Source of the DNA: Nocardioides jiangsuensis
GTDB taxonomy: Bacteria; Actinomycetota; Actinomycetes; Propionibacteriales; Nocardioidaceae
DNA: 64,000 bases
Assembly (NCBI RefSeq): GCF_019679455.1
Contig: NZ_JAIEZQ010000003.1
Span: forward strand, 434,001 to 498,000
Direction: 5' to 3'
Part shown: positions 28,036 through 39,390 of the stretch, in pieces
Position numbering within the stretch: position 1 is the first letter of the stretch
How the letters are laid out: each line of letters begins with the position of its first letter
The notes under the pieces: generated by a model
What the model saw: only the letters and a program-made list of their open reading frames with translations
The model's database searches: none
Told to the model about the DNA's origin: nothing
Program-made: the position numbers and the translations under genes

Positions 28036-30360
28036 GTGCCGAGCCCGCACGAGGACGAGGGCGAGGAGCGGCCGTCGCCCGACCTGCGGGTGGTGCTGCT
28101 GGCGGTGGTCGCCTGGGCGGGGGCACTGGCCGGGTTCCTCCTGCAGCCCTGGCTGGCCGCCGCCGTGTCCGGACTCGCGGCGGCCGCGGTGACCGTCCGC
28201 TCCAGGAGAGGCCGGCCGGTCGTGCTCGCCGTGGCGTGCCTCGTGGCCGGGACGGCGGTCGGTGGCTCGGCGATGCTGCGGGCGGAGGCCAACCGATCCA
28301 GCCCGGTGGCCGCGCTCGCCGAGCAGCGGGCGTTCGTCACCGCCTCGCTGCGCGTCGCCTCCGACCCGGTGCGACGGGAGGGACGGTTCGCGTCGTACGT
28401 CCTGCTGCGGGCCACGGTGACGGAGGTCACCGGTCGTGGCCGGCGGTACGCCACGCACGTGCCGGTGCTCGTCATCGCGGGCGACCCGTGGCGCGAGGCC
28501 GAGCTCGGGTCGGTGGTCCGGGTGGAGGGGCGGCTGGCCCCGGCGGACGGACCGGACCTGGCGGCGGTGGTGTCGACGAGCCGTGACCCCACCGTGCTCG
28601 AGCCGCCCGCGGGGGTGCTGGACGCGGCGTCGGTGGTGCGGGCCGGGATCCGGGCCGCGGTCGCACCGGCCGGGCCTGAGGAGGAGGCGCTCATCCCCGC
28701 GCTGGTCGTCGGCGACGACCGGGGGATGCCGGCCGGGGTGGTGGAGAGCTTCCAGGTCGCCGGGCTGACCCACCTCCTGGCCGTCTCGGGCACCAACCTC
28801 ACCCTGGTCGTGGGGTTCGTGCTCGTCCTCGCCCGGTGGGCCGGGGTGCGCGCCCGCGGGCTGGCCGTGGTCGGGGCGCTCGGCGTGCTCGGGTTCGTGC
28901 TGCTCGCGCGGCCCGAGCCGAGCGTGGTGCGGGCAGCGGCGATGGGGTCGGTGGCGCTGGTCGGCATGGGCACGAACGGCCGGGACCGGGGCGTGCGTGC
29001 CCTGGGCGTGGCGGTCCTGGTGCTGCTCCTGCTCGACCCGTGGCTCGCGCTCTCGCTCGGCTTCGTGCTCTCGGCGCTGGCCACCGCGGGCATCCTCCTG
29101 CTGGCCCCGCCGTGGCGGGACGCGCTGATGCGGTGGCTCCCGCGCTGGCTCGCGGAGGCGGTGGCGGTGCCGCTCGCCGCCCAGCTGGTCTGCACGCCGG
29201 TGGTGGCCGCGATCTCCGACCAGGTCAGCCTGGTGGCGGTGGTCGCGAACATGGCGGTCGCTCCGCTGGTCGGCCCGGCCACCGTGCTCGGCCTCGTCGG
29301 CGGGCTGGTGATGCTCGTCGTGGACCCGGTCGGGCTCCTGCTCGGTCGTCTGGCCGGGGGCTGCGCCTGGTGGATCGTGACGGTGGCCGACCGGAGTGCG
29401 CGGCTGCCGACCGCCGCGGTCGAGTGGTCGGCCACCGCCGGCTCGCTGGTGCTGCTCTCGCTGCTGTGCGTGGCGGCCGCGCTGGTGCTGCCGCGGATGC
29501 TGGCCCGGCGCGGTTGGTCCGTGGCGGGTGCGCTGGTCATGGTGCTGGTCGTCGTACGCCCGCTGCCGACCCCGGGCTGGCCGCCCGACGGCTGGGTGAT
29601 GGTGGCCTGCGACGTGGGGCAGGGCGACGGGCTGGTGCTGCGGGCCGGCGAGGACACGGCGGTGGTGGTCGACGCGGGACCGGAGCCGGCCCTGATCGAC
29701 CGGTGTCTGGACCGGCTGGGCGTGGAACGGGTGCCGGTGGTGGTGCTGACCCACTTCCACGACGACCACGTCGCGGGCCTGCCCGGCGTGCTGGCGGACC
29801 GGGTGGTGGGCGAGGTGCAGGTGACCGGGCTCCGCGACCCGGAGCAGGGCGCTGCGTCGGTGGACACCTGGGCGTCGGGCTCCGGTGTCCCGGTCCGGGT
29901 GCCGGCGTACGGCGAGGTGAGCCGGGTCGGGGAGCTCACCTGGCAGGTGGTGGGGCCCTCACGCGAGGTCGGCGGCGAGGGGTACGGCGAGGAGGGCTCG
30001 CCGGCCAACAACGCCAGCGTGACCCTGCTCGTGGTGACGCACGGCATCCGGATCCTGCTCACCGGCGACCTCGAGCCCGGGGCCCAGGAGCTGCTCGACC
30101 GGTCGACGACCGAGCTGCGGGTCGACGTGCTCAAGGTGCCGCACCACGGCAGTCGCTACCAGGACCCGGCGCTGCTCTCCGGTCTCGGCGCGCGGCTCGC
30201 GCTGATCTCGGTGGGGGAGGACAACGAGTACGGCCACCCCGCGCCCGAGACGCTCGACCTGCTCCAGGACGCCGGGGCCGAGGTGCGCCGGACCGACGAG
30301 TCGGGGGACGTCGCGGTCGTGGTGCGCGACGGCCACCTGTCCGTGGCCTCGACCCGCTGA
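28036..30360 (+). CDS. comEC: ComEC/Rec2 family competence protein
   Basis: A 774-aa inner-membrane channel for uptake of single-stranded DNA. The N-terminal part has several hydrophobic helices and an extracellular domain. The competence core shows GLTHLLAVSGTNLTLVVGF, which is diagnostic. The C-terminal metallo-beta-lactamase domain has the metal-binding THFHDDHVAGL near residue 572 and KVPHHGSRYQDPALL. The GTG at 28036 lies 14 bp after comEA; codons upstream overlap comEA and look non-coding. Whether the organism is transformable cannot be told from this pair alone. Confidence 0.93.
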   Translation: MPSPHEDEGEERPSPDLRVVLLAVVAWAGALAGFLLQPWLAAAVSGLAAAAVTVRSRRGRPVVLAVACLVAGTAVGGSAMLRAEANRSSPVAALAEQRAFVTASLRVASDPVRREGRFASYVLLRATVTEVTGRGRRYATHVPVLVIAGDPWREAELGSVVRVEGRLAPADGPDLAAVVSTSRDPTVLEPPAGVLDAASVVRAGIRAAVAPAGPEEEALIPALVVGDDRGMPAGVVESFQVAGLTHLLAVSGTNLTLVVGFVLVLARWAGVRARGLAVVGALGVLGFVLLARPEPSVVRAAAMGSVALVGMGTNGRDRGVRALGVAVLVLLLLDPWLALSLGFVLSALATAGILLLAPPWRDALMRWLPRWLAEAVAVPLAAQLVCTPVVAAISDQVSLVAVVANMAVAPLVGPATVLGLVGGLVMLVVDPVGLLLGRLAGGCAWWIVTVADRSARLPTAAVEWSATAGSLVLLSLLCVAAALVLPRMLARRGWSVAGALVMVLVVVRPLPTPGWPPDGWVMVACDVGQGDGLVLRAGEDTAVVVDAGPEPALIDRCLDRLGVERVPVVVLTHFHDDHVAGLPGVLADRVVGEVQVTGLRDPEQGAASVDTWASGSGVPVRVPAYGEVSRVGELTWQVVGPSREVGGEGYGEEGSPANNASVTLLVVTHGIRILLTGDLEPGAQELLDRSTTELRVDVLKVPHHGSRYQDPALLSGLGARLALISVGEDNEYGHPAPETLDLLQDAGAEVRRTDESGDVAVVVRDGHLSVASTR

Positions 30361-30384
30361 CCGGTGGTCCCCGGGCTGACCTGC

Positions 30385-30426
30385 CGTCCGGAGGACCGTG
30401 CGTCGTGGCGCGCGCTCCTCCGGACG
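30385..30426. terminator. Bidirectional hairpin between comEC and kinase gene
   Basis: A perfect 11-bp stem (30385-30395 with 30416-30426) with a 20-nt loop, between convergent genes. Its arms and half of its loop match the palindromes flanking the DUF559 gene. Confidence 0.7.
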
Positions 30427-30434
30427 AGGTGGCC

Positions 30435-31916
30435 CTACTGCGTCTGGGAGCTGATCACGCGGTCGTCGGCGATCGCGTAGGCGCCGTCCGAGCCCTGCAG
30501 GTCGATCTCCTGCTGCTCGGTGACCACCCGGCCGTCGTCGAAGGTGTAGGTGATCACGGTCGAGACGGTGTCCGAGCCGGAGCTGGCGGAGGTCTGGCTG
30601 CTCTCGACGGACTCGATCGAGCCCCAGAAGTCCTCGTACTCGTCCTTGCCGACCGACTGCATGCTCGGTGCGAGCATCGACCAGCCGGTGTCGGTGTCCT
30701 CGGGCATCACGTCGAAGTAGCCGTCCACGAAGTCGGCCTTCGCCTCCGCGGTGTCCGGAGCCGGGGCCGGCTTCGGCGTCTTCGAGGGCGTCTGCTCCGG
30801 GCTCGGCGTCGGCGTGGGAGACGGCGAGGGCGATCGCTTCGGGGACGCACCCTGGGTCTCGCTCGGCGTCGGTGTGCTCGTTCCCTGCGTCTGGCCCGCG
30901 GTCGCGTCGCCGTTCAGGTCCAGCAGGGCGTAGCCGGCCCCGGCCACGAGCAGCAGCGCGGCCGCGACAAGCAGCCAGGGGAGCAGGCCCTTGCGGCGTC
31001 GCCTCTCCGGCGGGGCGGCCACCGGAGCGGCGACGGGCCGCGAGGTTGTCGTGGTGGGGTCGTGGGCGTCGTCGGTCGCGAGCGGGACGGTCGCCGCGGC
31101 GGTCCGTTCGCGGCCGCGCTCGGCCACGCGGCGCAGGGCGTGGGCGGCGTCGGCCATGGCCCAGCGGGACCGCGGGTCGCGGTCCATCATCCGCGCGATC
31201 GGCTCGGCCAGGGGCCCGGCGTTCGAGGGCCGCGGCGGGGGCTCCGAGGCGATGGTCTGGAGCAGGGCGATCGGGTTGCGCTGCGTGGGGTACGGCGAGG
31301 CGCCCTCCACCGCGGCGTACAGCGTCGCGCCGAGCGCCCAGACGTCGGACTCCGGGCCCGGGTCGGCGCCGCGGGCGAGCTCGGGGGAGAAGTACGAGGG
31401 GGTTCCGGTGAGCAGTCCGGTGCTGGTCAGCTGCGGGTCCCCGGCCATCCGGGCGATGCCGAAGTCGCTGATCTTGGCCTGGTCGCCGGCGCCGACCAGC
31501 ACGTTGCCCGGCTTCACGTCGCGGTGGATGGTGCCGCGCGCGTGCGCCGCGGCGAGCCCGTCGGCCACCTGGACGCCGATCCGGGCGGCGCGCTCAGGGG
31601 ACAGCGGGCCGTCCTCGCGGAGGATCTCCGAGAGCGTCCGGGACGGGAAGTACTCCATCACCATCCAGATCTCGTCGCCGGTCTCGACCACGTCGAAGAC
31701 GGAGACCACGTTCGGATGGTTGAGCGCGGCGGAGGAACGCGCCTCACGCATCGCCCGGGCGACGTCGGTCGACGTCTGGTCGGGCAGGTTGCCGACGTTC
31801 TTGACCGCGACGTCACGGCCGAGGACCTCGTCCTGGCAGAGCCAGACGGTCCCCATGCCTCCTCGGCCGACGGCGCGCTCCACGCGGTAGCGGCCGGCGA
31901 TCAGTTCGGGCGACAT
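30435..31916 (-). CDS. Membrane-bound serine/threonine protein kinase
   Basis: A 493-aa Hanks-type kinase. The Gly loop VGRGGMGTVW is at 17-26, the ATP-binding lysine is K39, the catalytic HRD is 131-133 and DFG is 151-153. The APE-like motif reads SPE (GTPSYFSPE). A basic stretch precedes one membrane segment at about 311-332, then a Ser/Thr/Pro linker and a 110-aa extracellular domain of NTF2-like style (FVDGYFDVMPEDTDTGWSML). It lacks PASTA repeats, so its signal is unknown. The ATG at 31916 has GGAAGGGG upstream. Confidence 0.93.
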   Translation of the reverse strand: MSPELIAGRYRVERAVGRGGMGTVWLCQDEVLGRDVAVKNVGNLPDQTSTDVARAMREARSSAALNHPNVVSVFDVVETGDEIWMVMEYFPSRTLSEILREDGPLSPERAARIGVQVADGLAAAHARGTIHRDVKPGNVLVGAGDQAKISDFGIARMAGDPQLTSTGLLTGTPSYFSPELARGADPGPESDVWALGATLYAAVEGASPYPTQRNPIALLQTIASEPPPRPSNAGPLAEPIARMMDRDPRSRWAMADAAHALRRVAERGRERTAAATVPLATDDAHDPTTTTSRPVAAPVAAPPERRRRKGLLPWLLVAAALLLVAGAGYALLDLNGDATAGQTQGTSTPTPSETQGASPKRSPSPSPTPTPSPEQTPSKTPKPAPAPDTAEAKADFVDGYFDVMPEDTDTGWSMLAPSMQSVGKDEYEDFWGSIESVESSQTSASSGSDTVSTVITYTFDDGRVVTEQQEIDLQGSDGAYAIADDRVISSQTQ

Positions 31917-32090
31917 GAGACCCCTTCCGGGCGGGCTGCGGGCATGACGACACAGGCGTACCCATCCCGCGGGCGGTTACGCGTCCCGACGGCCTCCGGG
32001 TAGCCGGGCACCGCGTCGATCGGTGGGGCGTCCGCCGTACGACGCCGCCGTCCGGGCCCGTCCCCGCCGTATGGCAGGCTGATCCTCACC

Positions 32091-33074
32091 ATGGCGACCC
32101 CCAAGTCATCCGACGTCCTCGGCCACGTCACGCTCGTCACCGGGCCGGAGGAGTTCCTCAACGAACGGGCCGTCTCGCAGGCCCTCCAGGCCGTCCGGCA
32201 CGCCGACGAGGAGTCCGAGGTCAGCGAGACCACCGCCGACCAGCTCAGCATGGGCACGCTCGCCGACCTGGCCGCGCCCTCGCTGTTCTCTACCATCCGG
32301 GTCGTGGTCGTGCGCGGCCTCGAGGACCTGCCCGAGGACACCCACGAGGGGCTGCTGCAGTACGCCGCGTCACCGGCCGACGACGTCGGTCTGGTGCTGC
32401 TTCACTCCGGGGGGCAGAAGGGGTCGGGCCTGCTCAACAAGCTGCGGAAGCTGAAGACGGTCACCGAGGTCAAGTCGGCGGCGCTCAAGGCGCACGAGTA
32501 CCCCCGCTACGTCTCGGGCGAGGTCCGCTCGCACGGCGGCAGGATCGCCGAGGACGCCGCGGAGATCCTGGTGCAGGCGGTGGGGCAGGACCTCCGGGCC
32601 CTGGCCGGGGCCGCCCACCAGCTCGCGCACGACTTCACCGGCGAGCCGCTGACCGCCGAGGTGGTCAAGCGCTACTTCGGGGGCCGGGCCGAGGTGAAGG
32701 GGTTCGCGGTCGCCGACCACGCCATCTACGGGCGCACCGCCACCGCGCTGGAGGAGCTCCGCTGGGCCCTCGACAACGGCACCGCGCCGGTGCTGGTGAC
32801 CAGCGCCTTCGCGAGCGGGCTGCGGGGGCTGGCGAAGTACAAGGCCGCCTCCCGTGGCCTGCGCGAGGCCGACCTGGCCCGTGAGGTCGGGGTGCCCCCG
32901 TGGAAGCTGCGCACGCTGCGCGAGCAGTCGCGCGGCTGGGAGGACGGCGGCATCGTCCGCGCGATCCACGCGGTCGCGCAGGCCGACGCCGACGTCAAGG
33001 GCGCGGCCAGCGACGCGGCGTACGCCCTCGAGCGCCTGGTCATCACCGTGTCCGAGTCACGTATCCAGCGCTGA
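32091..33074 (+). CDS. holA: DNA polymerase III subunit delta
   Basis: Clamp-loader delta subunit that opens the sliding clamp, 327 aa. The N-terminal VTLVTGPEEFLNERAVSQAL has the degenerate P-loop of the family. The middle shows LADLAAPSLFSTIRVVVVRG and the C-terminal helical collar contains LEELRWALDNGTAPVLV. The gene is divergent from the kinase and convergent with rpsT, the usual actinobacterial order after comEC. Confidence 0.93.
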   Translation: MATPKSSDVLGHVTLVTGPEEFLNERAVSQALQAVRHADEESEVSETTADQLSMGTLADLAAPSLFSTIRVVVVRGLEDLPEDTHEGLLQYAASPADDVGLVLLHSGGQKGSGLLNKLRKLKTVTEVKSAALKAHEYPRYVSGEVRSHGGRIAEDAAEILVQAVGQDLRALAGAAHQLAHDFTGEPLTAEVVKRYFGGRAEVKGFAVADHAIYGRTATALEELRWALDNGTAPVLVTSAFASGLRGLAKYKAASRGLREADLAREVGVPPWKLRTLREQSRGWEDGGIVRAIHAVAQADADVKGAASDAAYALERLVITVSESRIQR

Positions 33075-33175
33075 CGCGTCAGCGCGGGCGGCAGCAAGCA
33101 CGACACGCGCAGGCGGAATGCCGCGCCCGTGGCCGCGCTGTCGGATGGGCTCGTCGACCGGGCCTCCGGGCACGC

Positions 33176-33207
33176 AAAAAGGCGCCGTCCTCGAGAGGAA
33201 CGGCGCC
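33176..33207 (-). terminator. Intrinsic terminator of rpsT
   Basis: On the minus strand, stem GGCGCCGT/ACGGCGCC (33200-33207 with 33181-33188) is followed by five U residues (33176-33180). It lies 14 bp after the rpsT stop. Confidence 0.88.
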
Positions 33208-33221
33208 TGAGTGCTGGGGCC

Positions 33222-33482
33222 TCAGAGAGAGGCGGCCTTCTTGGAGATGGCCGACTTCTTGTTGGCAGCCTGGTTCTTGTGGATGACGCCCTTGGAGGCA
33301 GCCTTGTCGAGCTTCTTGTTGGCGACCTTCGCCAGCTCCTGAGCCTTGGTGGAGTCACCGGCGTCGGCGGCCTCGCGGAACTTGCGGATCGCCGACTTCA
33401 GCGCCGACTTCACGGACTTGTTGCGCTCGTGCGCAGCCTCGTTCTGTCGGTTGCGCTTGATTTGGGACTTGATGTTCGCCAC
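33222..33482 (-). CDS. rpsT: 30S ribosomal protein S20
   Basis: Small-subunit protein S20, which binds 16S rRNA at the body of the subunit. It has 86 aa, the usual length, rich in Lys and Ala. The GTG at 33482 gives the canonical [20 protein letters not shown]. Codons further upstream would add 23 non-conserved residues and are rejected. It ends [12 protein letters not shown]. It has its own terminator. Confidence 0.96.
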   Translation of the reverse strand: MANIKSQIKRNRQNEAAHERNKSVKSALKSAIRKFREAADAGDSTKAQELAKVANKKLDKAASKGVIHKNQAANKKSAISKKAASL

Positions 33483-33639
33483 GGGGCAAGCCTCGATCGG
33501 TTCATTCGGAGTTTGGTCTGGGTGTGCGCATCGCCGTTGCCGGCCGGACACGCGAAGGTCAAAGGTACCAGCGAGGCGGCTTCAGCCTCAAATCGACGGT
33601 ACGGCGGCCGACCGCGGCCGGCCCAGGAGCGCCGGCGGC

Positions 33640-34587
33640 TCAGAGGCCCAGCCTACGGCGCGCACCCTCGAGCAGCCGGGACGACTCCCGGCGCCGGAAG
33701 TCGTTGAGGGTCGGCAGGCCCACGTCGACCGCCACGGTCGTCCGGTAGCCCAGCCACACGCCGAGCGAGGTGAGCAGCGCGGTGACGTGGTCGTCGCCGA
33801 GCTCGGCCAGCACCCGGCAGGAGCGGACCAGGTCGTCGAACCGCGGGTCCTCCACCCACTCCAGGCGCACGACCAGCGGGTCGAACCACGCCGGGCCCAC
33901 CCGCGACATGCCCCAGTCGACGAAGACCACGTCGCCGTCCTCGCGGACCAGCACGTTGTCGTTACGGATGTCCCCCTGGACCACGGCGTCGCCCTCGGCC
34001 ACGGCGAGCAGCCGCTCGTGCCGCTCGACGAGGGCCCCGGCGTGCTCGTGCACCCAGTCGGGGAGCACCCCGCGCGGCAGGGTGGCGACCTCCGGCCACG
34101 CCTCGCCCCAGCGGGCGATGCTCTGCCGGGTGCTGGCGATGTCGAGACCCGCTCCGGCGCCCGCGAGCTCGGCCACCAGGTCGTCGGTGGCGGCCAGCAG
34201 CCGTGCCTCGTCGTCCGGGTCGGTGGTGTCCACGTGCCGCCCGGGGACGTCCTCGAGCACCAGCGCGACCCAGCCGTCGGGCTCGTCGAAGGAGGCCAGC
34301 AGCCCCGCCCACAGGTCGTGGCGGCCCAGGTGGGACAGCACCGCCGTCTCGTGGCGGAACAGCCCCGGCGTCATCGGGTTCAGCTCGGGCCCGACCGCCT
34401 TGACGAAGGCGCGGGTGCCGTCGGCGGCCACCACCCGGGTGGCGCAGCCGGGGGACATCCCGCCGACCTGCTCGAACGTCTCGCGCACCGGGGAGCCGAG
34501 CACGCCGTCGACCCAGGCGCGGACCCGGTCCGGGACCTCGGCGTAGGCCTTCCTGACCCCGACCGCGCGGGGTGCGGCGCCGGTCAC
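33640..34587 (-). CDS. Aminoglycoside phosphotransferase-fold kinase (APH family)
   Basis: A 315-aa kinase-fold protein. The catalytic Brenner motif is VVQGDIRNDNVLV, followed by the metal-binding FVDWGMSRVGPAWFDPL. The N-terminal lobe is weakly conserved but shows TRAFVKAVGPE. The GTG at 34587 overlaps the stop of the upstream APH gene (GTGA), so both are co-translated. Members of this broad family phosphorylate small molecules; resistance is only one possibility and is not shown here. Confidence 0.8.
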   Translation of the reverse strand: MTGAAPRAVGVRKAYAEVPDRVRAWVDGVLGSPVRETFEQVGGMSPGCATRVVAADGTRAFVKAVGPELNPMTPGLFRHETAVLSHLGRHDLWAGLLASFDEPDGWVALVLEDVPGRHVDTTDPDDEARLLAATDDLVAELAGAGAGLDIASTRQSIARWGEAWPEVATLPRGVLPDWVHEHAGALVERHERLLAVAEGDAVVQGDIRNDNVLVREDGDVVFVDWGMSRVGPAWFDPLVVRLEWVEDPRFDDLVRSCRVLAELGDDHVTALLTSLGVWLGYRTTVAVDVGLPTLNDFRRRESSRLLEGARRRLGL

Positions 34588-35546
34588 GACCAGCCTCGCC
34601 GCTGGGCGAGCCAGGCCCAGCTCACCTCGGAGTACCAGCGGGCGTGCACCCGGAGGTAGGGCGAGGAGTTGGGCACCGGCCGGTCCCGGCACTCCAGCAT
34701 GTAGCCGCAGACCAGCGCGAGCAGCACGTCGACGTGATCGGGGTCGACGTCCCGGGTCAGCCGCCGCTCGGCGAGGACCGCGTCCGCGTCCAGCCCGTCG
34801 CCGTACGCCGAGATCAGCAGCAGCACGGTGTCGATCCAGGCCGCGCCGACCACCGGCCAGTTCCAGTCGCAGAGCAGGGCCGGCCCGCCCGCGGGAAGCA
34901 GGAAGTTGTCGTCCCTCCCGTCGGTGTGGACCAGGGTGTCGCCGCGGGTGACCTCGTCCATCCGGTCGGCGAGCGCCGCGGCCTCCTCCAGGTGCGGCCA
35001 GTCGGGGGAGTGCTCGCGGACGTACGCCCAGCCGGTGCGGAAGGTCTCGAAGTCCTCGGCGAACGCGGCCGGGTCCAGCCCGGGCGGTGGCGGGGTGAGC
35101 CGGTCCGCGAGCGCCTCGAGACTGTCCAGGCAGGCGTCGAGCTCGGCGCGGGCCCAGGGGCGCGCGGGGTTCGGTGCGTCGACGTACTCCAGGCCGATGA
35201 CCACCCACAGGTCGTCCTCGTGGCTCCACAGCAGCCGCGGCACCGGGAGGCCGTCCGGGAGCAGCCGCAGCTTCCGGATCTCCTCGCGGTAGGAGTCGGC
35301 GAACGGTGCCTGCGCCTTCTTGCTCGCCGCCTTCACGAACTGCCGGGAGCCGTCCCGGCCGGTGAGCACGGAGGCGAAGCCGGGGGTGAACCCGGCGCCG
35401 GCGGAGTCCGCGGAGACCACGGTGGAGCCCAGCCTGCTCTCGATCAGCCGCCGCAGCATCGGCGGCAGCAGCAGCCAGTCGAGCCGGCGGGCGGTCTGCC
35501 CGTGCGGCACCGGCTCGACGGTGGCGAGGTCTTGGGGCAGGCTCAT
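34584..35546 (-). CDS. Aminoglycoside phosphotransferase-fold kinase (APH family)
   Basis: A 320-aa kinase-fold protein. The catalytic segment is [13 protein letters not shown] with aspartate and asparagine in place, and the metal site is [14 protein letters not shown]. The ATP-lobe lysine is probably that in [15 protein letters not shown]. The ATG at 35546 gives [13 protein letters not shown]. It is upstream of and coupled to a second APH-fold gene, and divergent from lepA. The substrate is unknown. Confidence 0.8.
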   Translation of the reverse strand: MSLPQDLATVEPVPHGQTARRLDWLLLPPMLRRLIESRLGSTVVSADSAGAGFTPGFASVLTGRDGSRQFVKAASKKAQAPFADSYREEIRKLRLLPDGLPVPRLLWSHEDDLWVVIGLEYVDAPNPARPWARAELDACLDSLEALADRLTPPPPGLDPAAFAEDFETFRTGWAYVREHSPDWPHLEEAAALADRMDEVTRGDTLVHTDGRDDNFLLPAGGPALLCDWNWPVVGAAWIDTVLLLISAYGDGLDADAVLAERRLTRDVDPDHVDVLLALVCGYMLECRDRPVPNSSPYLRVHARWYSEVSWAWLAQRRGWS

Positions 35547-35682
35547 GGCGCCACATTCTGTCCGCATGGCCCGGCCCCGGCGACTGCCATTACCGGCGTG
35601 TCCTCGTCGGTTCGCGTGCCGTGGGACAATGAGGACTCCGCCTCACCCGTCCAGAGCCAGCCCAGACGTCCGGAAGAAGTTC

Positions 35683-37554
<1,872 letters not shown>

Positions 37555-37580
37555 GTGCCCGCGGCCCCGCCGGTCGCCGG

Positions 37581-38516
37581 ATGACCCTGCTCCCGTTCGA
37601 CCTGCCTCCGGGCCTGCTCGCGTTCGCCGAGCGCGGGGAGGCCTGGGCGTCCTGGCTCGCCGCGCTCCCGCGGCTGGTCCGCGACGTGGGCGAGGAGTGG
37701 GAGCTCGCCTTCGACGGCGCGCCGATGCACGGGTACTGCGCGCTGGTGGTCCCGGTGCGTACGACGGGCGGCCGGCCCGCCGTGCTCAAGGCCACCTGGC
37801 CCCACGACGAGGCGGAGCACGAGCACCTCGGCCTGCAGGCCTGGGCCGGCAACGGCGTGGTGCGGCTGTACCGCGCGGACCCGCGTCGGCAGGTGATGCT
37901 GCTCGAGCGGCTGCATGCCGGCGAGGACCTCACCGCGCTGTGGGACGTCGAGGCCTGCGAGATCGTGGCGGGGCTGTACTCCCGGATCCATGTCCCGGCC
38001 CTGCCGCAGCTGCGCACGCTGACGTCGTACGTCTCGCGCTGGGCGGACGACATGGAGCGGCTGCCGCACGACGCCCCGGTGCCGCGCCGCCTCGTCGAGC
38101 AGGCGCTGTCCCTGGCCCGGGACCTCGCCGCCGACGACGCCTCGGTCGGCACGATGATCCACGGCGACCTGCACTACGAGAACGTGCTCGCCGGGGACCG
38201 TGAACCGTGGCTGGTGATCGACCCCGAGCCGATGTCGGGCGACCCGCACTACGAGGTCGCGCCGCTGCTGTGGAACCGGTGGGACGAGGTGGTCGCCTCG
38301 GGCGACGTGCGCGACGCCGTACGCCGCCGCTTCCACACCGTCGTGGACACCGCGGAGCTCGACGAGGGCCGGGCGCGGGACTGGGTGGTGGTCCGAGAGA
38401 TGAACAACGCGATGTGGACCATCCAGGACGCCGCGCGCGCCGGTGCGGCGATGACCCGCGAGGACCGGGACTGGATCACCCGGGCGATCGCGATCGCGAA
38501 GGCCGTGCAGGACTGA
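37581..38516 (+). CDS. Aminoglycoside/hydroxyurea antibiotic resistance kinase-like protein
   Basis: A 311-aa protein of the APH(6)/hydroxyurea phosphotransferase type. Catalytic IHGDLHYENVL is followed by VIDPEPMSGDPHYEVAPLLWNR, the signature that separates this branch from other APH proteins. Known members phosphorylate streptomycin or hydroxyurea, but chromosomal copies are common and often of unknown substrate. It follows lepA by 26 bp and may be co-transcribed. Confidence 0.82.
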   Translation: MTLLPFDLPPGLLAFAERGEAWASWLAALPRLVRDVGEEWELAFDGAPMHGYCALVVPVRTTGGRPAVLKATWPHDEAEHEHLGLQAWAGNGVVRLYRADPRRQVMLLERLHAGEDLTALWDVEACEIVAGLYSRIHVPALPQLRTLTSYVSRWADDMERLPHDAPVPRRLVEQALSLARDLAADDASVGTMIHGDLHYENVLAGDREPWLVIDPEPMSGDPHYEVAPLLWNRWDEVVASGDVRDAVRRRFHTVVDTAELDEGRARDWVVVREMNNAMWTIQDAARAGAAMTREDRDWITRAIAIAKAVQD

Positions 38517-38580
38517 GACGACCGGCACGTCGACGAAATACCGTCGCCGCAGACCCGGTGGCTTTGGAAGAATGACCGGT

Positions 38581-39234
38581 ATGACCCCCCACGTGACGTC
38601 GGTGAACGTCGGCCAGCCCGAGAGCGTGGGGTTCGCGGGGCGCTTCGGGCGCACCGCGATCCGCAAGCACGCCGTGACCGGTCCGGTCGCGGTGCACGCG
38701 CTCGGCGTCGCGGGGGACCGCGTCGCCAACACCAAGCACCACGGCGGGGTGCACCAGGCCGTCTACGCCTTCGCGCAGGAGGACCTCGGCTTCTGGGCCG
38801 GGGAGCTCGGCCGTCCCGTCGAGCCGGGACGGTTCGGGGAGAACCTCACCACCCTCGGCATCGACGTGAACGAGGCCGTGCTCGGCGAGCGCTGGCGCGT
38901 GGGCACGGTGCTGCTCGAGGTGTGCGAGGTGCGGATCCCGTGCTCGGTGTTCAAGGGCTGGATGGGGGAGTCCGGGTACGACGACCGCGCGTGGGTCAAG
39001 CGGTTCACCGCGCAGGCGCGACCCGGGCCCTACCTGCGGGTGCTGGAGGAGGGGACGCTGCAGGCAGGTGACGAGATCGTCGTCGAGCACCGCCCCGACC
39101 ACGGGGTGACCGTGTCGACGATGTTCCGGGCGTTCACGACCGACCGGCAGCTGATGCCGCGGCTGCTCGACGTGCCCTGCCTGCCGCCGTACATCCACGA
39201 GCAGGCCCGCGCCTACGTGGCGGCGCTGGTCTGA
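38581..39234 (+). CDS. MOSC domain-containing protein
   Basis: A 217-aa molybdenum-cofactor sulfurase C-terminal-type protein of the YiiM group. Marks are GDRVANTKHHGGVHQAVYAF, RFGENLTTLGIDV, and the conserved cysteine C121 in VRIPCSVFKGWMG. YiiM-like proteins reduce N-hydroxylated compounds; that role is inferred. An ATG at 38572 lies only 1 nt from GGAAG, so the second ATG at 38581, 10 nt from it, is preferred. Confidence 0.9.
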   Translation: MTPHVTSVNVGQPESVGFAGRFGRTAIRKHAVTGPVAVHALGVAGDRVANTKHHGGVHQAVYAFAQEDLGFWAGELGRPVEPGRFGENLTTLGIDVNEAVLGERWRVGTVLLEVCEVRIPCSVFKGWMGESGYDDRAWVKRFTAQARPGPYLRVLEEGTLQAGDEIVVEHRPDHGVTVSTMFRAFTTDRQLMPRLLDVPCLPPYIHEQARAYVAALV

Positions 39235-39390
39235 CGGCGGGGAGGCTCGGTGAGTTCCGTATCTCGAAACGGAGTCAAAACCCGGGCGATACCTACCGTT
39301 GAGTAGCCATCTGCTCTACGTTGTGCAGCAACCAGTCAGCCGCCCACTGGCGCGACCCGTCGTGCCCCCGTGGGAGAGATAGGGAGAGCG

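Noticed and set aside
25320-30134. A 1604-codon open frame on the minus strand across degV, comEA and comEC
   Set aside because: It is a shadow of strongly GC3-biased + strand genes with clear homology. Only its last 215 codons, from the ATG at 25967, resemble a real protein (the NAD(P)H-binding SDR).
33483-33551. Extended start of rpsT
   Set aside because: Would add 23 residues not found in S20; the GTG at 33482 gives the canonical [12 protein letters not shown] start.
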